Positions 53,466 to 64,000 are shown, numbered from the stretch's first letter. The stretch is DNA of 64,000 nt from Xanthostigma xanthostigma (GCA_963575645.1 OY754464.1:73010948-73074947); one strand, 5' to 3'. Notes: generated by a model from the sequence alone, not told the origin. Made by a program: numbers and translations.

Positions 53466-53889
53466 TTGAACAAAATATTAATTTATAAAATTGTTCAAGA
53501 ATAAAATGAACAGCTAATTGTAAGAAGAAAGAAATATAAACATAAAGCAGTAAACATATATTTTAATTCTATGTAGTTTTTCAGCTTTATTAGTACCTAA
53601 TAATGCTATTTTTTAATTTGAGAAACAAGTGAAGTGTGTTAGGGTTAAACTATTTAGGTAGGTAGATAAGCACCTATAAAAAAGCGTTATCGATACAAAC
53701 AACCTTGGTTCCTTTTGTTTTGTGGATTTAAACAGTTACTTACTATAAGCTTCCTTCTATAACGAGAATAAATTATTTACTCAAAAATTCAGACAGACAA
53801 ATACAATTATTGCTTTTTGTAAAATACAACTTTTTATGGATAAATAAATGATAATTACTATTTTCTCTGCACGCATAGCTTATTTACTT
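53466..53889. other. No gene identified
   Basis: AT-rich. Nothing recognised. Confidence 0.45.
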
Positions 53890-54243
53890 TGTCGGCTTTA
53901 AATTCAGCTTTAACATGCTATTTTTTCAATATTTTATAAATATTTCAAAAATACGAACAACAGAAAGTTTCTTGTGATTCTAAGCTTAGTGAGACAACAT
54001 GTAATAAGTTTATAAAATACTATGACTAGGTACAGATGAGTTTATTCAATATATCTACTGCTTTATTTTTTATTTTTAACAATGCAAAATTCCAAAGCAC
54101 GAACATCTTGTAGTGATTTCAATGCTTAGTGAGACGGCATGAATTTTTAGAATGGATAGATAGCCGGTAGATACTATGACTAAATTTGCAGATGAGCTTT
54201 TAATTCAACTTTAAGAGAGGTACCTATACTGATTTTTTTAAGT

Positions 54244-54312
54244 TTTAAAAATTGCAAAAGCGTGAACAATAGAAATTTTCTACTGTTCATGCTTTTGCAA
54301 TTTTTAAAACTT
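54244..54312. repeat. Small perfect palindrome inside the array
   Basis: TTTTAAAAATTGCAAAAGC followed by its complement around AGAAATTTTCT. Confidence 0.7.
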
Positions 54313-54507
54313 ATTCATTACAAGTTTGCAACATTTAATGTTGTAATGATTTCATGCTCAGGCAACAAAATGTTTTCAAAATACCTTGGATTTAACAAAT
54401 ACAAAAATGTAAAGAATTAAATTACGTAGTGATTTCAATGCTTAGTGAGACGACATAAAATTATATATTTTCGGAATAGATACTATGTTCAAATTTGTAT
54501 AGGGGTA

Positions 54508-54934
54508 TTAAGAGCATTCGTCCCTGCAAATACCCCCTGCACCTTTCATCTCAAATCTTTTCCCCTCGCCTAAAAACGATTCGCGCTCTCCCGACGCTAT
54601 TTTTAAAGCTAGACGGTTCTGGTAAACGCCAAATGAAAGACAAAGAATCAGACTACAGATCCTTCAGGCGAATTTTTTGAAAAAAATTCCTGAAAAAACT
54701 TACAACCTTTTGAAAAAAATAATAAGTTACGTAATATCTCACGCGTAGGCGAAACTGTTTTTCAAAAAATACGCCTGAAGGATCTGTAGTCTGATTCTTT
54801 GTCTTTCATTTGGCGTTTACCAGAACCCTCTAGCTTTAAAAATAGCGTCGGGAGAGCGCGAACCGTTTTTAGGCAAGGGGAAAAGATTTGAGATGAAGGG
54901 TGCAGGGGGTATTTGCAGGGACGAATACTCTTAA
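54508..54934. mobile_element. TTAA-flanked palindromic element, 427 bp
   Basis: TTAAGAGCATTCGTCCCTGC on the left, GCAGGGACGAATACTCTTAA on the right, TTAA at both edges. Arms of about 175 bp are nearly identical (for example CTACAGATCCTTCAGGCG against its complement) and clearly richer in GC than the host array. The loop is about 80 bp. Inserted in the tandem array. Confidence 0.75.
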
Positions 54935-55460
54935 ATTTGAGCTCTACGAGCTGCGTTTAATTTTTTAAAATAAAAAAAATGATAATTTTTGTAGTGACTT
55001 CAATGCTTAGTGAGGTGACAAAACATGTCTATACCAAAGCAAAGAAGTTTAAATTCTAGATTCTACAAGCTGATACAATAGATTTTTTTGTAAGGATGTT
55101 AACTCTCAGTGTGATGACATAAACGTTATCTTTAAAATAGTATGATTGTTTTTACAGAGGGGGTCTTAAGGAGCTAAAAACAGTTTAATTCGTTAATTTA
55201 TTTTTTTTATAAATAAATAAACTTATCGAGCAATATTTTGTTTATTAAATAGCAATCAGACGTTAATCAAAGATTTTAATTTTTTTTATTGACATGTAAA
55301 GATATTATGTTTGAAATATCTAAAATTATAAAACTAGCATTTATTAATAAGAGAGTCTAGGTAGTATTCAAAATTCTACCAACTTTTTTATAACTATAAA
55401 TTAACAAAGGCTTTTTCTTTCTTTCAAATAAACCGCAAATTTTGTAGTGACTTCAATGCT

Positions 55461-55657
55461 GACGCTGTAGTATAGAAAAAAAATTTATAAATAATTATAG
55501 GTACGTGTAAAGATTGTTGTTTATGTTAAGTAGATATTTGTTTTGTTTTCGTACTCCTTTGTTAACAAAATATTCAAGTGACAGTTCTTTGAAATGATAG
55601 TACCTATATCTACCTATTATATGTTATTTGCTTTTAGATAAAATTAAATAATCTTAT
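55461..55657. other. No gene identified
   Basis: AT-rich. Confidence 0.4.
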
Positions 55658-56225
55658 GGCCATATTCACCGAACATAAGTAGTTATTTATTCGGTTCATT
55701 TGTTCTTCAGGTAGCTATTCCTCCAAATAAATAGCGACAATTCATTTCACCAAACATGATTATGTTTACTGCAGGTATAAATCTATTCTGTTTTACTTCG
55801 ATGGTATAAATATTTATTCGCCTGATAAAATAATAATGGCCGCTACATAGATCATAATACCTAACCTATAAACGTGAAGTATTGCATCTACAGTTTGCTC
55901 TTGTGAATTTATTTGTCTTGTTTATTAATCTTTTGTGAAGTGTATAGTTGTAACACATTAAAACATTGTATGAAATTGGGTTAGGATAAAACATTATTAT
56001 TTTGTGAAACTTTTTTTGACGTTTACATTAACGCCATCTGTCGGATTTTGGGGTGAAAGTCAAAACATTCAACAAAAAGAGCAAGGAGTATAGTGCAGTG
56101 TATATTTATTCTTTAACAACTTTTCTACCTGATATTTTTCTTGGTGAATCGAAAGTAAATTTTATTCTGACGAATAAATTTGTTTCAAGATTAGTAATCT
56201 TTAATAGTGTTCGGTGAATATGGAC
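55658..56225. mobile_element. MITE with CCATATTCACCGAACA ends, 568 bp
   Basis: GGCCATATTCACCGAACA on the left and TGTTCGGTGAATATGGAC on the right are inverted. AATAAATTTGTTTC- and TTTATTCG-type motifs are repeated in both subterminal parts. No coding, no duplication identified. Confidence 0.65.
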
Positions 56226-56931
56226 ATTCAGCTTGAAAAACTCATTGGACAAAACTATAGTATGCGGATTTTTTTTTGGTATAAGGCAGAAAAAATATTT
56301 AATGTGTATAATATGTTACTTAAACACCATAATTACCTACTTATAAACATTGTCAGTACATTACTAACAAATATATAATGACAAAAAATAACGTACCTAT
56401 GTTTATTTATTCTGAGAATAAATCGTATACACGAATTTTTCTGATGAACCGTTTTGAAAGAAGAGCTGTAAATTTATTTCACTATTAAAACGACTTTTAT
56501 TAAATTATTTGGCTATAAAAACTCTTGAATTTATTTACCTATGATTGCGAAAATTATTGATCAAGTTTACATGTTTATGTAAAGTTCTAGCGTATATAAT
56601 TTATTATTTCTATTGTTTATTTATGCTTTTTTACTACTCAACTGTTAATATTGACACATTTAAATATACGGAATTCTCGTTACTAAAAAATAAAAAAATA
56701 CACGAATTTGTTAGTTCAAAAGTATAGTTTATTTCCAAACAGAATGGAAGATATTTCAGAAAATAGAAACTACCAAAAAATACAATATTTATGTTGAAAA
56801 AGAGTCCAATTAAGTATACCTATAATCTATTAATTATTTAAAATTTTGAATGTGTGTTTATTTATCGAGTACATAGATAGAAGATACATATTTGGTAATA
56901 GACATAATTTAGAAAAAAATATTATCACTGT
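56226..56931. other. No gene identified
   Basis: Very AT-rich. Nothing recognised. Confidence 0.45.
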
Positions 56932-57547
56932 AGGTCAAAAATCACTTTTCAAAATTTTACAAAATTTAAGATTCCTTGAGTTCAAAAAACATATTTTTGG
57001 AAAAATTTTGTGCGTCTGTTAGTCGAAGAACACGATACAGGTCGAACGGATGAACGAATTGAAACCAAAGTTTGGTAGGATGTTTGGTATGCAAATATGA
57101 AGAGCCCTATCGTTTTTCGGGAAAATCGGCGCAGAAGAGATATATGCTATAACGGTGTTTTTTTTTGTAATAATGGTATACTTTGCTTAACGGCTTATTT
57201 TTCTATTTTTTCAAGATCTGTCAGAATTAAACTAGTTAAGCATGCTTTGAATAATTTTTACATGACGTGGAACATATTAAGCAGGTAACCATGGCAACGA
57301 ATAGCAAATATCATATGGAATATATATTAGATATCGTGTCCATCGATAATAGTTAATAAGAAAAAATTCGCAGGTTTGTGGACAAAAGTTATATTTATAA
57401 TTGTTATATTTATAATCATATGGAATACTAGCTATTACCCGCGTCACGTCACGAGATAGAAATTTTATTTTCTTTATAATACTATATCAAATATCGACAT
57501 TTTGAAGTTGGAATGATTCCGTTGCCCAATTGGCTGGATTTTTTTTA
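56932..57547 (+). mobile_element. Family-B repeat, copy B5, 5' truncated
   Basis: Starts inside the family (GGTCAAAAATCACTTTTCAA) and ends at the usual CCAATTGGCTGGATTTTTTT. It holds a local duplication around CATATGGAAT (57314 and 57418) with about 100 bp of unrelated AT-rich DNA between. Confidence 0.65.
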
Positions 57548-58019
57548 TTTAGTCGAACCTCAATTACGTGCATAATGAGCTTTCTGTTAATTAGAGTAGA
57601 TATAGGTAAAATTTTGACTTTTACTGTTTTATCGCGCCTATTTGTAGTTTGTACAATATTGTGTGTTCAGTAGCTTCAACATGCCTAAGTACTTAAAGTA
57701 TAAAATTACAGCATGCTATATAATTTAAAACAAAATGCCGTACATATAATACTTAGGTATAGAAAAAAATGTTAATGGATTTTACATTCCACTTTCTTTC
57801 GTGCGAGAAACATAAAGCTTTTTGGTCGTCTATTAACTGTAATATGCCAATTTTATTTTTAATTTGCTAAGGTCATTTGTGAAGGTCACGGATCATTATT
57901 TTATACTTATACACTTTAACAAATGTTCAAAACCAAATTAACCATGTAGGTAGTGTATATGAGTGCAAGCTCAAATAATATACAGGGTGTACCACGAAAT
58001 TTCATGCTATCATTTAATT
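57548..58019. other. No gene identified
   Basis: AT-rich. TACAGGGTGTACCACGAAAT at 57981-58000 resembles one end of the TACAGGGTGT elements without a partner end. Confidence 0.4.
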
Positions 58020-58837
58020 TTTAACCGACGAAAAACAAAAACGGAGGAGGTTCTCAAGTCGACGCGTATATTTTTTTTTTTTTATTTATTTTTTTTTTAT
58101 TTATGTATGACCACGCATAACTTTTTACAGAGCAGTCCGATTTTGATAATTTTTTTTTTGTTTGAAAGGGTATACCCCGAAGTTGGTCCCATATAAATTT
58201 GGTAAAAAAATTCCAACCCTAAGGGTAGGAAAACAGGGGATGATTGATTGTTCACTCACTGATTGTAATGAATGACCACACATAACTTTTTACAGAGTAG
58301 TCCGATTTTGATAATTATTTTTTTATTGAATAGGGTATACCTTGAGGTTGGTCTCATATAAATTTGGAAAAAAAATTCTTACCCTAAGGGTAGGAAAATA
58401 GGGGTGATTTATTGTTCACTCATAGATTTTCACGCTGAGTTGTGTATTACAATTATAAATTATATAGCCACAAAAAATTATAAAATAAAAACTTTTTAAC
58501 AAAAAAATTAAACCGCCGAAAAACTGAAAAGCAAAAAATAATAAATCTTTTTATTTAACTAAGTAGTTGAACGTACGTGACAGTCTAGTAATTTTGAGTC
58601 GGCGTCAAACAATCAATGAACAAAGATCACTAAAAGAAATAACCAAATCAAATTAGAGAACTCTGGTGAACTCTCAGAGATTTCCGGCGAAGGATTGTTG
58701 ACGCCGACTCAAAATTACTTAGATATACTAGACTGTCACGTACGTTCAACTACTTAGTTAAATAAAAAGATTTATTATTTTTTGCTTTTCAGTTTTTCGG
58801 CGGTTTAATTTTTTTGTTAAAAAGTTTTTATTTTATA
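58020..58837 (+). mobile_element. Family-C repeat, copy C3, with internal tandem duplication and palindromic tail
   Basis: Head TTTTAACCGACGAAAAACAA and CGGAGGAGGTTCTCAAGTC. A segment of about 150 bp is present twice (58107-58255 and 58269-58425: ACATAACTTTTTACAGAG, AGTCCGATTTTGATAAT, TACCCTAAGGGTAGGAAAA). The tail 58487-58837 is a palindrome with about 130-bp arms (CGTACGTGACAGTCTAGTAA; TTGAGTCGGCGTCAA). Confidence 0.65.
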
Positions 58838-60239
58838 ATTTTTTTCATATTAGTTTACATGTTTTAAATTTTAAATATTAACGATTTTAAATATTAATAT
58901 AAATCTTTTTATCAATTTTTCCTTGTGTTATTTTAATGTTACTGACGCTATATCATTCCATTGGAATTTTAAATAAAGATATATTTCTATTCTATTTATG
59001 TCCCTTTTTGATGAATTTCAGTCCTCCTGCACCGAAAATTATGATCGCAAGGTGTCAGTCGATTCGGAATGACATCAAGAAACTTTTAGAAAAAATTGAA
59101 GTGGGGGACGAAAAAATTGCAAAAGTTATAAACATTTTAGTAAAAGAAAAAAGAGGAGTTTGGTTTTTTGCGGATATCTCAAAAACTATTGAAGATGTCT
59201 GAAATCACAAAAAAGATTCTGAAAGAGCAAGAAATTTCCCACAAAAAAGTCCCATCTCTCGGAAATCTACCACCAATATTTCTAGTTTTAATTTAGAGGT
59301 GAAAATGGGGTAAAAAAAAAATTACAATTTTTTACTATATAATTTTCAATATTTTCGTCTCTTTTAGCTTGTCGTATAAAAAATAGAAAAAAAATAGTCC
59401 TAAAAAAAGCGCTTCACTTTTCGTCTGATCTAGGCCAAAACTTTCACTTCAAAAAAAAATGACAATTTCATCTGAACCACTTTCTAAGTTTTTCTAAGGG
59501 TGCGTTTTAGATCATATTATGTTTAAATAAACTTTTTGATTAATTTTGATTAATACTACTTGCTAAAAACTGGAAATTTATAAACATTGTGTATGTCAAT
59601 ATAATATGCCTATGTCAATATAAAATATAAGTTGTGGCTCCTATTTATGCCAAATCGTTAATTACAGCGTTTTAATTTCCTTCAGTCATTTGATACATGT
59701 ATTGTGGGAGATCAATAGGTTAATATGTTAATTAGCCGGCGGAACATTTATTTTGATTTAATAACTAACCGAAAAATATACTTTTTTATTGCTAAAACGT
59801 TTAAATGTCAAAAGAAAGTTTCAATGTTCTAAAATTAATGTGATTTTTTTTGTTTTATTATTTGCTGCATAATAGTTTTATGAAAGTTTATTGTTAAATT
59901 TAACAAACGTCAAGTTTCCATCTATGACTGTGTTTTAAAAGTCAGTGACGGCTTGTCTATATTTTTAAAATAGTTTGTCAATGTTACTTATATAAAAAAA
60001 ATAAAAAACTGAACTAAAGTACCTAGTTTTAAAATGCGAATTAATTTTTTTCCTTAAATAAGACAGTAGGTACATTATCATATATATTAATACGCTAAGG
60101 TTAAAGATGTTTGCCTCCCTTTTTAGAAAAAACCGCACAATTTCTCCACATAAATTATATATCATTTTACAGATAATTGCTTGCTCTACTGACATCGACA
60201 ACTAAAAAATTTATTATTGCTTTTGTTTTTGTAAATTAA
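58838..60239. other. No supported gene; 88-codon frame at 58936-59202
   Basis: The plus frame 58936-59202 has a lysine/isoleucine-rich C-terminal half but no recognisable domain, and its DNA has the same composition as the surrounding AT-rich repeat-like sequence. I do not call it a gene. Confidence 0.4.
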
Positions 60240-60525
60240 TTAAAATACAGCAACGCTGAACAACGTTTAATTTTGAAACAACGTCAACACTTCGATCTGT
60301 CATCTAAACTTCATATTGTAATACAACAGACACAATACTGCATACTGCCATTTGATGGCTTTAATTTTGAAACAGCGAGCAACGCTGAACAACGTCACAG
60401 CAATGCTGCATGATGCCATCTGACGGCTTAGCTCAACGCTTTTGCCACTTGCGCCTCTATATGACAATTTTAGTAAAATATTTCTTCGATCTGTCATCTG
60501 AGCTTCATATTGTAATACAACAAAA
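60240..60525. repeat. Local tandem/direct duplication
   Basis: CAGCAACGCTGAACAACG and variants occur twice (60249, 60378), and TTCGATCTGTCATCT plus CTTCATATTGTAATACAAC twice (60291 and 60485), about 192 bp apart. The minus 65-codon frame lies in it. Confidence 0.6.
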
Positions 60526-60896
60526 AGAAGAACGATATAGGTAAGCAGTGTGCAAAATTAGAAACGAATTGAATACCTACAATCATATTTAAAAAATAAG
60601 TTTGTAAAGTGATAATTATTATACTTATTTAGTGCGAATAATTCGCACAGGTCACACTAGTTTTAAACTTAAAACTTGCGAGCAGTTGTTTATTTGGGCA
60701 CTTCCATGGCTTCCCCAATACAAACCCCCAGTCCTTAGTTTCTAAACCAAGAACTTTTAAAAATATTAATTGAATTTTCAATTTATTATTAAATAATGGC
60801 ATATTGAAAATAAAAAAATTAAAAATTTTCTCAGTTCTGAAGCTGGGGCCTTGATAAAAACTTAGTCATGGCTATTAGTCTCTTAAATTTAACCAA
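60526..60896. other. No gene identified
   Basis: AT-rich. Nothing recognised. Confidence 0.45.
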
Positions 60897-61280
60897 AAGG
60901 CCGCTGCACACGATGCTGGGTTTGCCGGTAGACTCCTTGCTAGATTTGGCTGCTAGGTTTCAAACGTGCTGCGACGCTGGATTTCCTGATGCTTCAATGT
61001 GTTCGCTTCACACGATGCGTCTTTTGAGGCTGGTTTTGTCAATGGGTTTGGTGCGCGCGCAGTGACAGTTCAAATCTTAAGTGGACGCTTATTGTCTCTG
61101 AACAGAACACACACTATGACGTCATGTTTGTGGGCGTTTGCCCATGTCGCTTACGTGACAAAATACCGTTTTCTGATCAGCAGAGAAGCAAGCACGCGAA
61201 ATAGACCCGGTTCTAGTGACGTCATTTCGATTCTCTCAGCTAGCATAAGTCCTAGCAGTAATTCCAGCGGCGAAACAAGA
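60897..61280 (+). mobile_element. GCTGCACACGAGGCT MITE, right end lost
   Basis: Begins AAGGCCGCTGCACACGATGC. It has the internal CTTCACACGATGCGTC, GCGCGCAGTGACAGTTCAAA and TATTGTCTCTGAACAGAACA, the last being the uninterrupted counterpart of the Gypsy insertion site. The 3' inverted end is not recognisable beyond AATTCCAGCGGCG. Frames here are MITE sequence. Confidence 0.7.
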
Positions 61281-61880
61281 CGCTTAACACGTAGAGCGAA
61301 TACGCACAAAATAATAGCAACTGTGTAGGTATTCATTGACGTCTAAAAATATTTAAAAATCGATAACACTTCGTGTTATGTTGGGCAATAAATTAGTTAA
61401 CCGTTCGAATCGGACATCGATGAATTTATTTGTTAGACAGTAAAACATATGTATTGTTGTTTAATAACATGATTATAAAGATGAAGACACAATGGTATAC
61501 GTTGAGTTGAAAATATAAACGAATTAATCAATAAAATATAATATTTATGACGCGTGTTTTATGTGTAGGCGTCTCATTCAGCATAAGATTATAGTGTTTA
61601 TGTTAATAAAAATATTATTATAATACATCGTTAACTCTTTAGTTTCATAATAAAACATCTTATTGTAATCTTTTCATTCTTAAATACTCTCTAAAGCAGT
61701 GGTATTTTTTCTTTGTTTTTTATTAGATTTTATTAAAAAATTTGTTTAATTAAAATATCATATTTATTAAGTAGTTAGTTAGTATAATTATAACACTGAT
61801 AAATTATGTTCTAAGACATAATTATTATAACATTTTATAATAATTCTGGCGACTGGTGGTCAGAATTTTATATTAAATCA
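61281..61880. other. No gene identified
   Basis: Very AT-rich with a run of TTATAATA motifs. Nothing recognised. Confidence 0.45.
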
Positions 61881-62028
61881 GGTTACCCGACCGGGTACCC
61901 GGGTTCTGTTCTTGGCAAAACATAAAAGAATTAAAACAGTGTATTTTTGTGATGATAAAAAATACATTTAAAAAAACAGATTTTAAAAGATTATAACAAT
62001 AAACTTTGTTAAATAAAACATTTAATAC

Positions 62029-62199
62029 CTAACTAAAATCAATTAATGGCAAATTGTGTTGAAGATAAACTAACATTTCACCATTCTCAGAGGATAGTTG
62101 GTTTCGGGTTTCTTTATAGATATTATCCGCTTCTGAAAACAACCATTCACTAAATATTGTTGAGGCAGGTGCTGAAAGAAACTTTTTAGCAAGATTAAG
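62029..62199 (-). pseudogene. hAT transposase, C-terminal dimerisation domain fragment
   Basis: The last 53 or so codons, ending in TAG at 62029-62031. The frame reads AKKFLSAPASTIFSEWLFSE, continues with an NIY...R..L..EN.E.L motif, and ends in HNLPLIDFS. This is the pattern of the hAT C-terminal (hATC) domain (FLSxPxSSxxSERxFSxAG ... RxxLxxExxExLxFLxxNLPL), which mediates transposase dimerisation. Upstream codons are cut off by the non-LTR insertion at about 62200. The usual Ser-Glu-Arg core is changed to Ser-Glu-Trp. A short piece only, well recognisable. Confidence 0.8.
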
Positions 62200-62571
62200 T
62201 AAGTATAGTAAGTAAATTTATTATATCATCGGTGGGCAAGCCCACATAGATAAAGTCAAGTAGGTACATAAAAGACTGATCTAAAACAAATATATCATAA
62301 AATACAAAAGTTAAAATTTGTTAAAATTAATATTAAAAAATTCCTCAGTGGAATATAAGCACTCATTTATGCAAACTTTCTTTATTTTTTTGTTAAAATC
62401 TTTAAAATTCAATTGTCGTAGTGTAAGAGGCAAAGCATTAAAAAATTTATAGCTTATGCATACATAGCTTCTGTCAGGAAACCCAAGACCTGTGTCATAA
62501 TATGGAACTTCCCCGGAACGAATAGCACACGCGGCCGACCGGCGCGATGTTGCCGATAGCTTTCTGTAATA
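62200..62571 (-). pseudogene. Non-LTR retrotransposon 3' end (RT C-terminus and 3' UTR)
   Basis: Minus frame open from about 62571 to TAA at 62311-62313. It contains GFPDRSYVCISYKFFNALPL followed by RQLNFKDFNKKIKK and ECLYSTEEFF, the C-terminal pattern of Jockey/CR1-like ORF2 proteins (YNxLP...LR...FKxxLKxxL...YSxxEF). About 110 bp of 3' UTR follows, with GGGCTTGCCCACCGATG, and the element ends in a short TTACTTACTATACTTACTTA tail instead of poly(A). 5' truncated, as usual for dead-on-arrival copies. It sits inside the hAT remnant. Confidence 0.8.
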
Positions 62572-62665
62572 TACCCGGCCGGCTACCCGGTTTTGCCGGG
62601 TCTTAATTGATTGGGTACCCGGTTTGACCGGATCCTAAAAAGGACTATCCGTTACATCCTTAGTT

Positions 62666-62921
62666 ACTATAACAATTTGTAATATTGAACTGTGATTTTT
62701 AAATTTTTATAATAGAGAATTTTAATATTGAAAGTAAGCATGCCGGGCACTGGCACAACTATAGACTGATTTATAATAAAATGAAATTATGTCATTACAA
62801 TTACAACCCATCTTCATGTATGTAATAATTTAATTTTTTTTCGCCGTATAAAAAATAGCTGATAAACTCGTTGGCGTCTGTTGTAAAATATCTCCAACGC
62901 ATTTATAAATATCGGCTACTT
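62666..62921. other. No gene identified
   Basis: AT-rich. Nothing recognised. Confidence 0.4.
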
Positions 62922-63543
62922 AAAAAAAAATTGGTTGTCTGTAAAGTCGGTTTACGGACGATAGTTTTACGTGATAACGTATTCCGTAATACATAACCTA
63001 AATTTATATAATAAGTATAAAAGTATAATAATTCGAATCTATGATATTGCATCTTTCGCTTCAAATTTAGGTTAATTTTATTTATTTAAATTACTCACCA
63101 TATAATATAATTGTTTTTTTTAACTTCCTTTCTTTCGTATTTATTTTAAGTCTCAAAGATTAGCTGTCATAATATTTATAAAACAATTGTTTCACTGTTT
63201 ATAATATAAAATTCCAAAACCTACTTACAATATTTAAGTATTTTCATACGTCAAAAAATTGATTTTTATAATGATAAAATTTGTAAGAAAACGATTTTTT
63301 CGAGAGATGAGACCTAGCTAAAACGATTTTTTGCCCCCCAAAATCTCTTTTCAGTAAATTTCATCCAAATCGTTAGGGCCGTTTTCGAGAAAAGCACGCA
63401 CAGGGTCAGGCGGAACGTTACGCGTAACGAACGTTAGGAACGTTACGTTAGGAACGTTACACTTTTTCGTGCATGCAGCCGGTGTTTTGTCAATTTATAA
63501 GATTGGTGATTCATCAATTTATAAGACGTTATCACGTCAAAAA
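62922..63543 (+). mobile_element. Family-A transposon, copy A7 (second subfamily)
   Basis: Both ends intact. The interior matches A5 (CGAGAGATGAGACCTAGC, CCGTTTTCGAGAAAAGC). The AACGTTAGG array is longer than in A5. TTAA adjoins each edge (TTAAAAAAAAATTGG; CAAAAATTAATT). Confidence 0.75.
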
Positions 63544-64000
63544 TTAATTATTTCATTTAAAATCTCGCTAAACATATCTGTAGCTAAAAATCTATTGTAG
63601 TTTAGGCTATGCGCCCATGGACACTTTTTCTTAGTAGTTTAAACTATAAAATAAAACCATTTTCGATCAATTTAACCGAGAACCAAATCGCGGGGTCCTT
63701 TCTTCTTTTTAGATTTAGGTTTTACTTTCTAATACAAACGATATAGATACTTACCACGGGAATCGCTAGTGTGTTTCTTTCCAAATTGAACAGGAAAAGT
63801 ATTCGAAGCTCTGCGGCAAGATTTGTGACAGGAGCTTTAAAGAGAAAAAGAATGCGTTAAAAAAAAGTGCATCTTTTTTTTACAAAAAATTATAAAGAAT
63901 ATTTTCGCCGACAAGATACTATTCTAGAACTGGTTGTAGTTGATATGCATATTATATACGACTTGAAAAGATTTGACGGCACGCGACAAGGCTTACAGCT
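63544..64000. other. Inverted relative of 2.62-2.78 kb, then no gene
   Basis: 63560-63700 is the inverted match to 2645-2785 (AATCTCGCTAAACATATCTG, ATGCGCCCATGGACACTTTT, AATTTAACCGAGAACC). The last 300 bp hold nothing recognisable. Confidence 0.5.

Larger units (their letters stand above)
53890..55460. repeat. Degenerate tandem array, unit about 140 bp
   Basis: TAGTGATTTCAATGCTTAGTGAGAC and variants recur near 53970, 54112, 54345, 54424, 54993, 55097 and 55445. Between them ATACTATGACTA, GCAGATGAG and AAAATTGCAAAAGC-type segments recur in the same order. Spacings are near 140 bp where the array is undisturbed, and near 140 bp again if the 427-bp palindrome at 54508-54934 is subtracted. An old satellite-like array, not coding. 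Confidence 0.6.
61881..62665 (-). mobile_element. hAT transposon remnant split by a non-LTR insertion
   Basis: CCGGGTACCCGG-type motifs stand at both sides (ACCCGACCGGGTACCCGGG near 61886; GGGTACCCGGTTTGACCGG near 62612). The minus-strand end reads TAAGGATGTAACGGATAGTC near 62663. Between them are the C-terminus of a hAT transposase and an inserted non-LTR fragment. Most of the transposase is missing, so the element is dead. Confidence 0.6.

Noticed and set aside
53890..55460. Array of regularly spaced 25-bp repeats resembling CRISPR
   Set aside because: Spacers are themselves homologous and about 115 bp long, and the repeats are degenerate, so it is an old tandem repeat.
58936..59202. Possible small gene with a lysine-rich C-terminus
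   Set aside because: No recognisable domain, no start context or splice support, and composition like the neighbouring non-coding DNA.
62029..62199. Host gene exon encoding the hATC-like peptide
   Set aside because: It ends next to hAT-type CCGGGTACCCGG end motifs and is cut by a non-LTR insertion, so it is a transposon relic rather than a domesticated gene.

Overview
The window is repeat-rich, AT-rich eukaryotic DNA, almost certainly from an insect. The clues are the repeat types: Helitrons with A|TC...CTAG|T ends and a GC hairpin, many hAT-type MITEs with 8-bp target duplications, foldback elements carrying the AACCGACTTC/GGAGGAGGTT signature common in insect genomes, a tRNA-headed SINE with a 'catggtttccc' body, and a Ty3/Gypsy retrotransposon. 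The order (Lepidoptera, Hemiptera or another) cannot be fixed from sequence alone. No host protein-coding exon can be supported. Most open reading frames above 60 codons lie inside repeats or are chance frames.

The centrepiece is a complete Ty3/Gypsy LTR retrotransposon on the minus strand (37188-42468). It has two 547-bp LTRs that look identical by eye, a 4-bp target duplication (GTTC), a primer-binding site matching initiator-Met tRNA, a polypurine tract, gag with a CCHC knuckle, and an uninterrupted protease-RT-RNase H-integrase frame. Gag and pol are joined by an A-AAA-AAC slippery heptamer directly before the gag stop. One in-frame TAA in the middle of gag is the only visible lesion. The element landed in a MITE whose empty site can be read from a related copy near 61.08 kb.

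Layout. 0-5.6 kb: a family-A element, a hAT MITE, three foldbacks and a Helitron-like remnant. 6.5-19.1 kb: four hAT elements with perfect 8-bp duplications, the GCTGCTAG MITE, families A, B, C and D. 19.9-23.7 kb: a 3.07-kb element with inverted ends that encloses further foldbacks. 24.8-36.4 kb: Helitrons (two with tRNA-Lys relics or traces), a three-layer nest around a broken reverse transcriptase, and two copies of a foldback. 36.7-42.7 kb: the Gypsy element in its MITE. 43-49.4 kb: palindromes, a chimeric tandem array, a SINE, Helitrons, and a family-A copy nested in a family-B copy. 49.5-50.8 kb: the least repeat-like stretch, GC-raised and ending in a good splice donor, a candidate non-coding first exon. 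51-58.8 kb: MITEs and a degenerate roughly 140-bp tandem array split by a 427-bp palindrome. 59-64 kb: little of note until a hAT remnant (transposase C-terminus) split by a non-LTR retrotransposon tail, then another family-A copy.

The elements do not form a pathway. They record successive insertions, and the nests (Gypsy in MITE, A in B, RT in MITE in a larger element, non-LTR in hAT, palindrome in tandem array) allow relative dating. Family letters A-E are labels made here for repeats I could not name.
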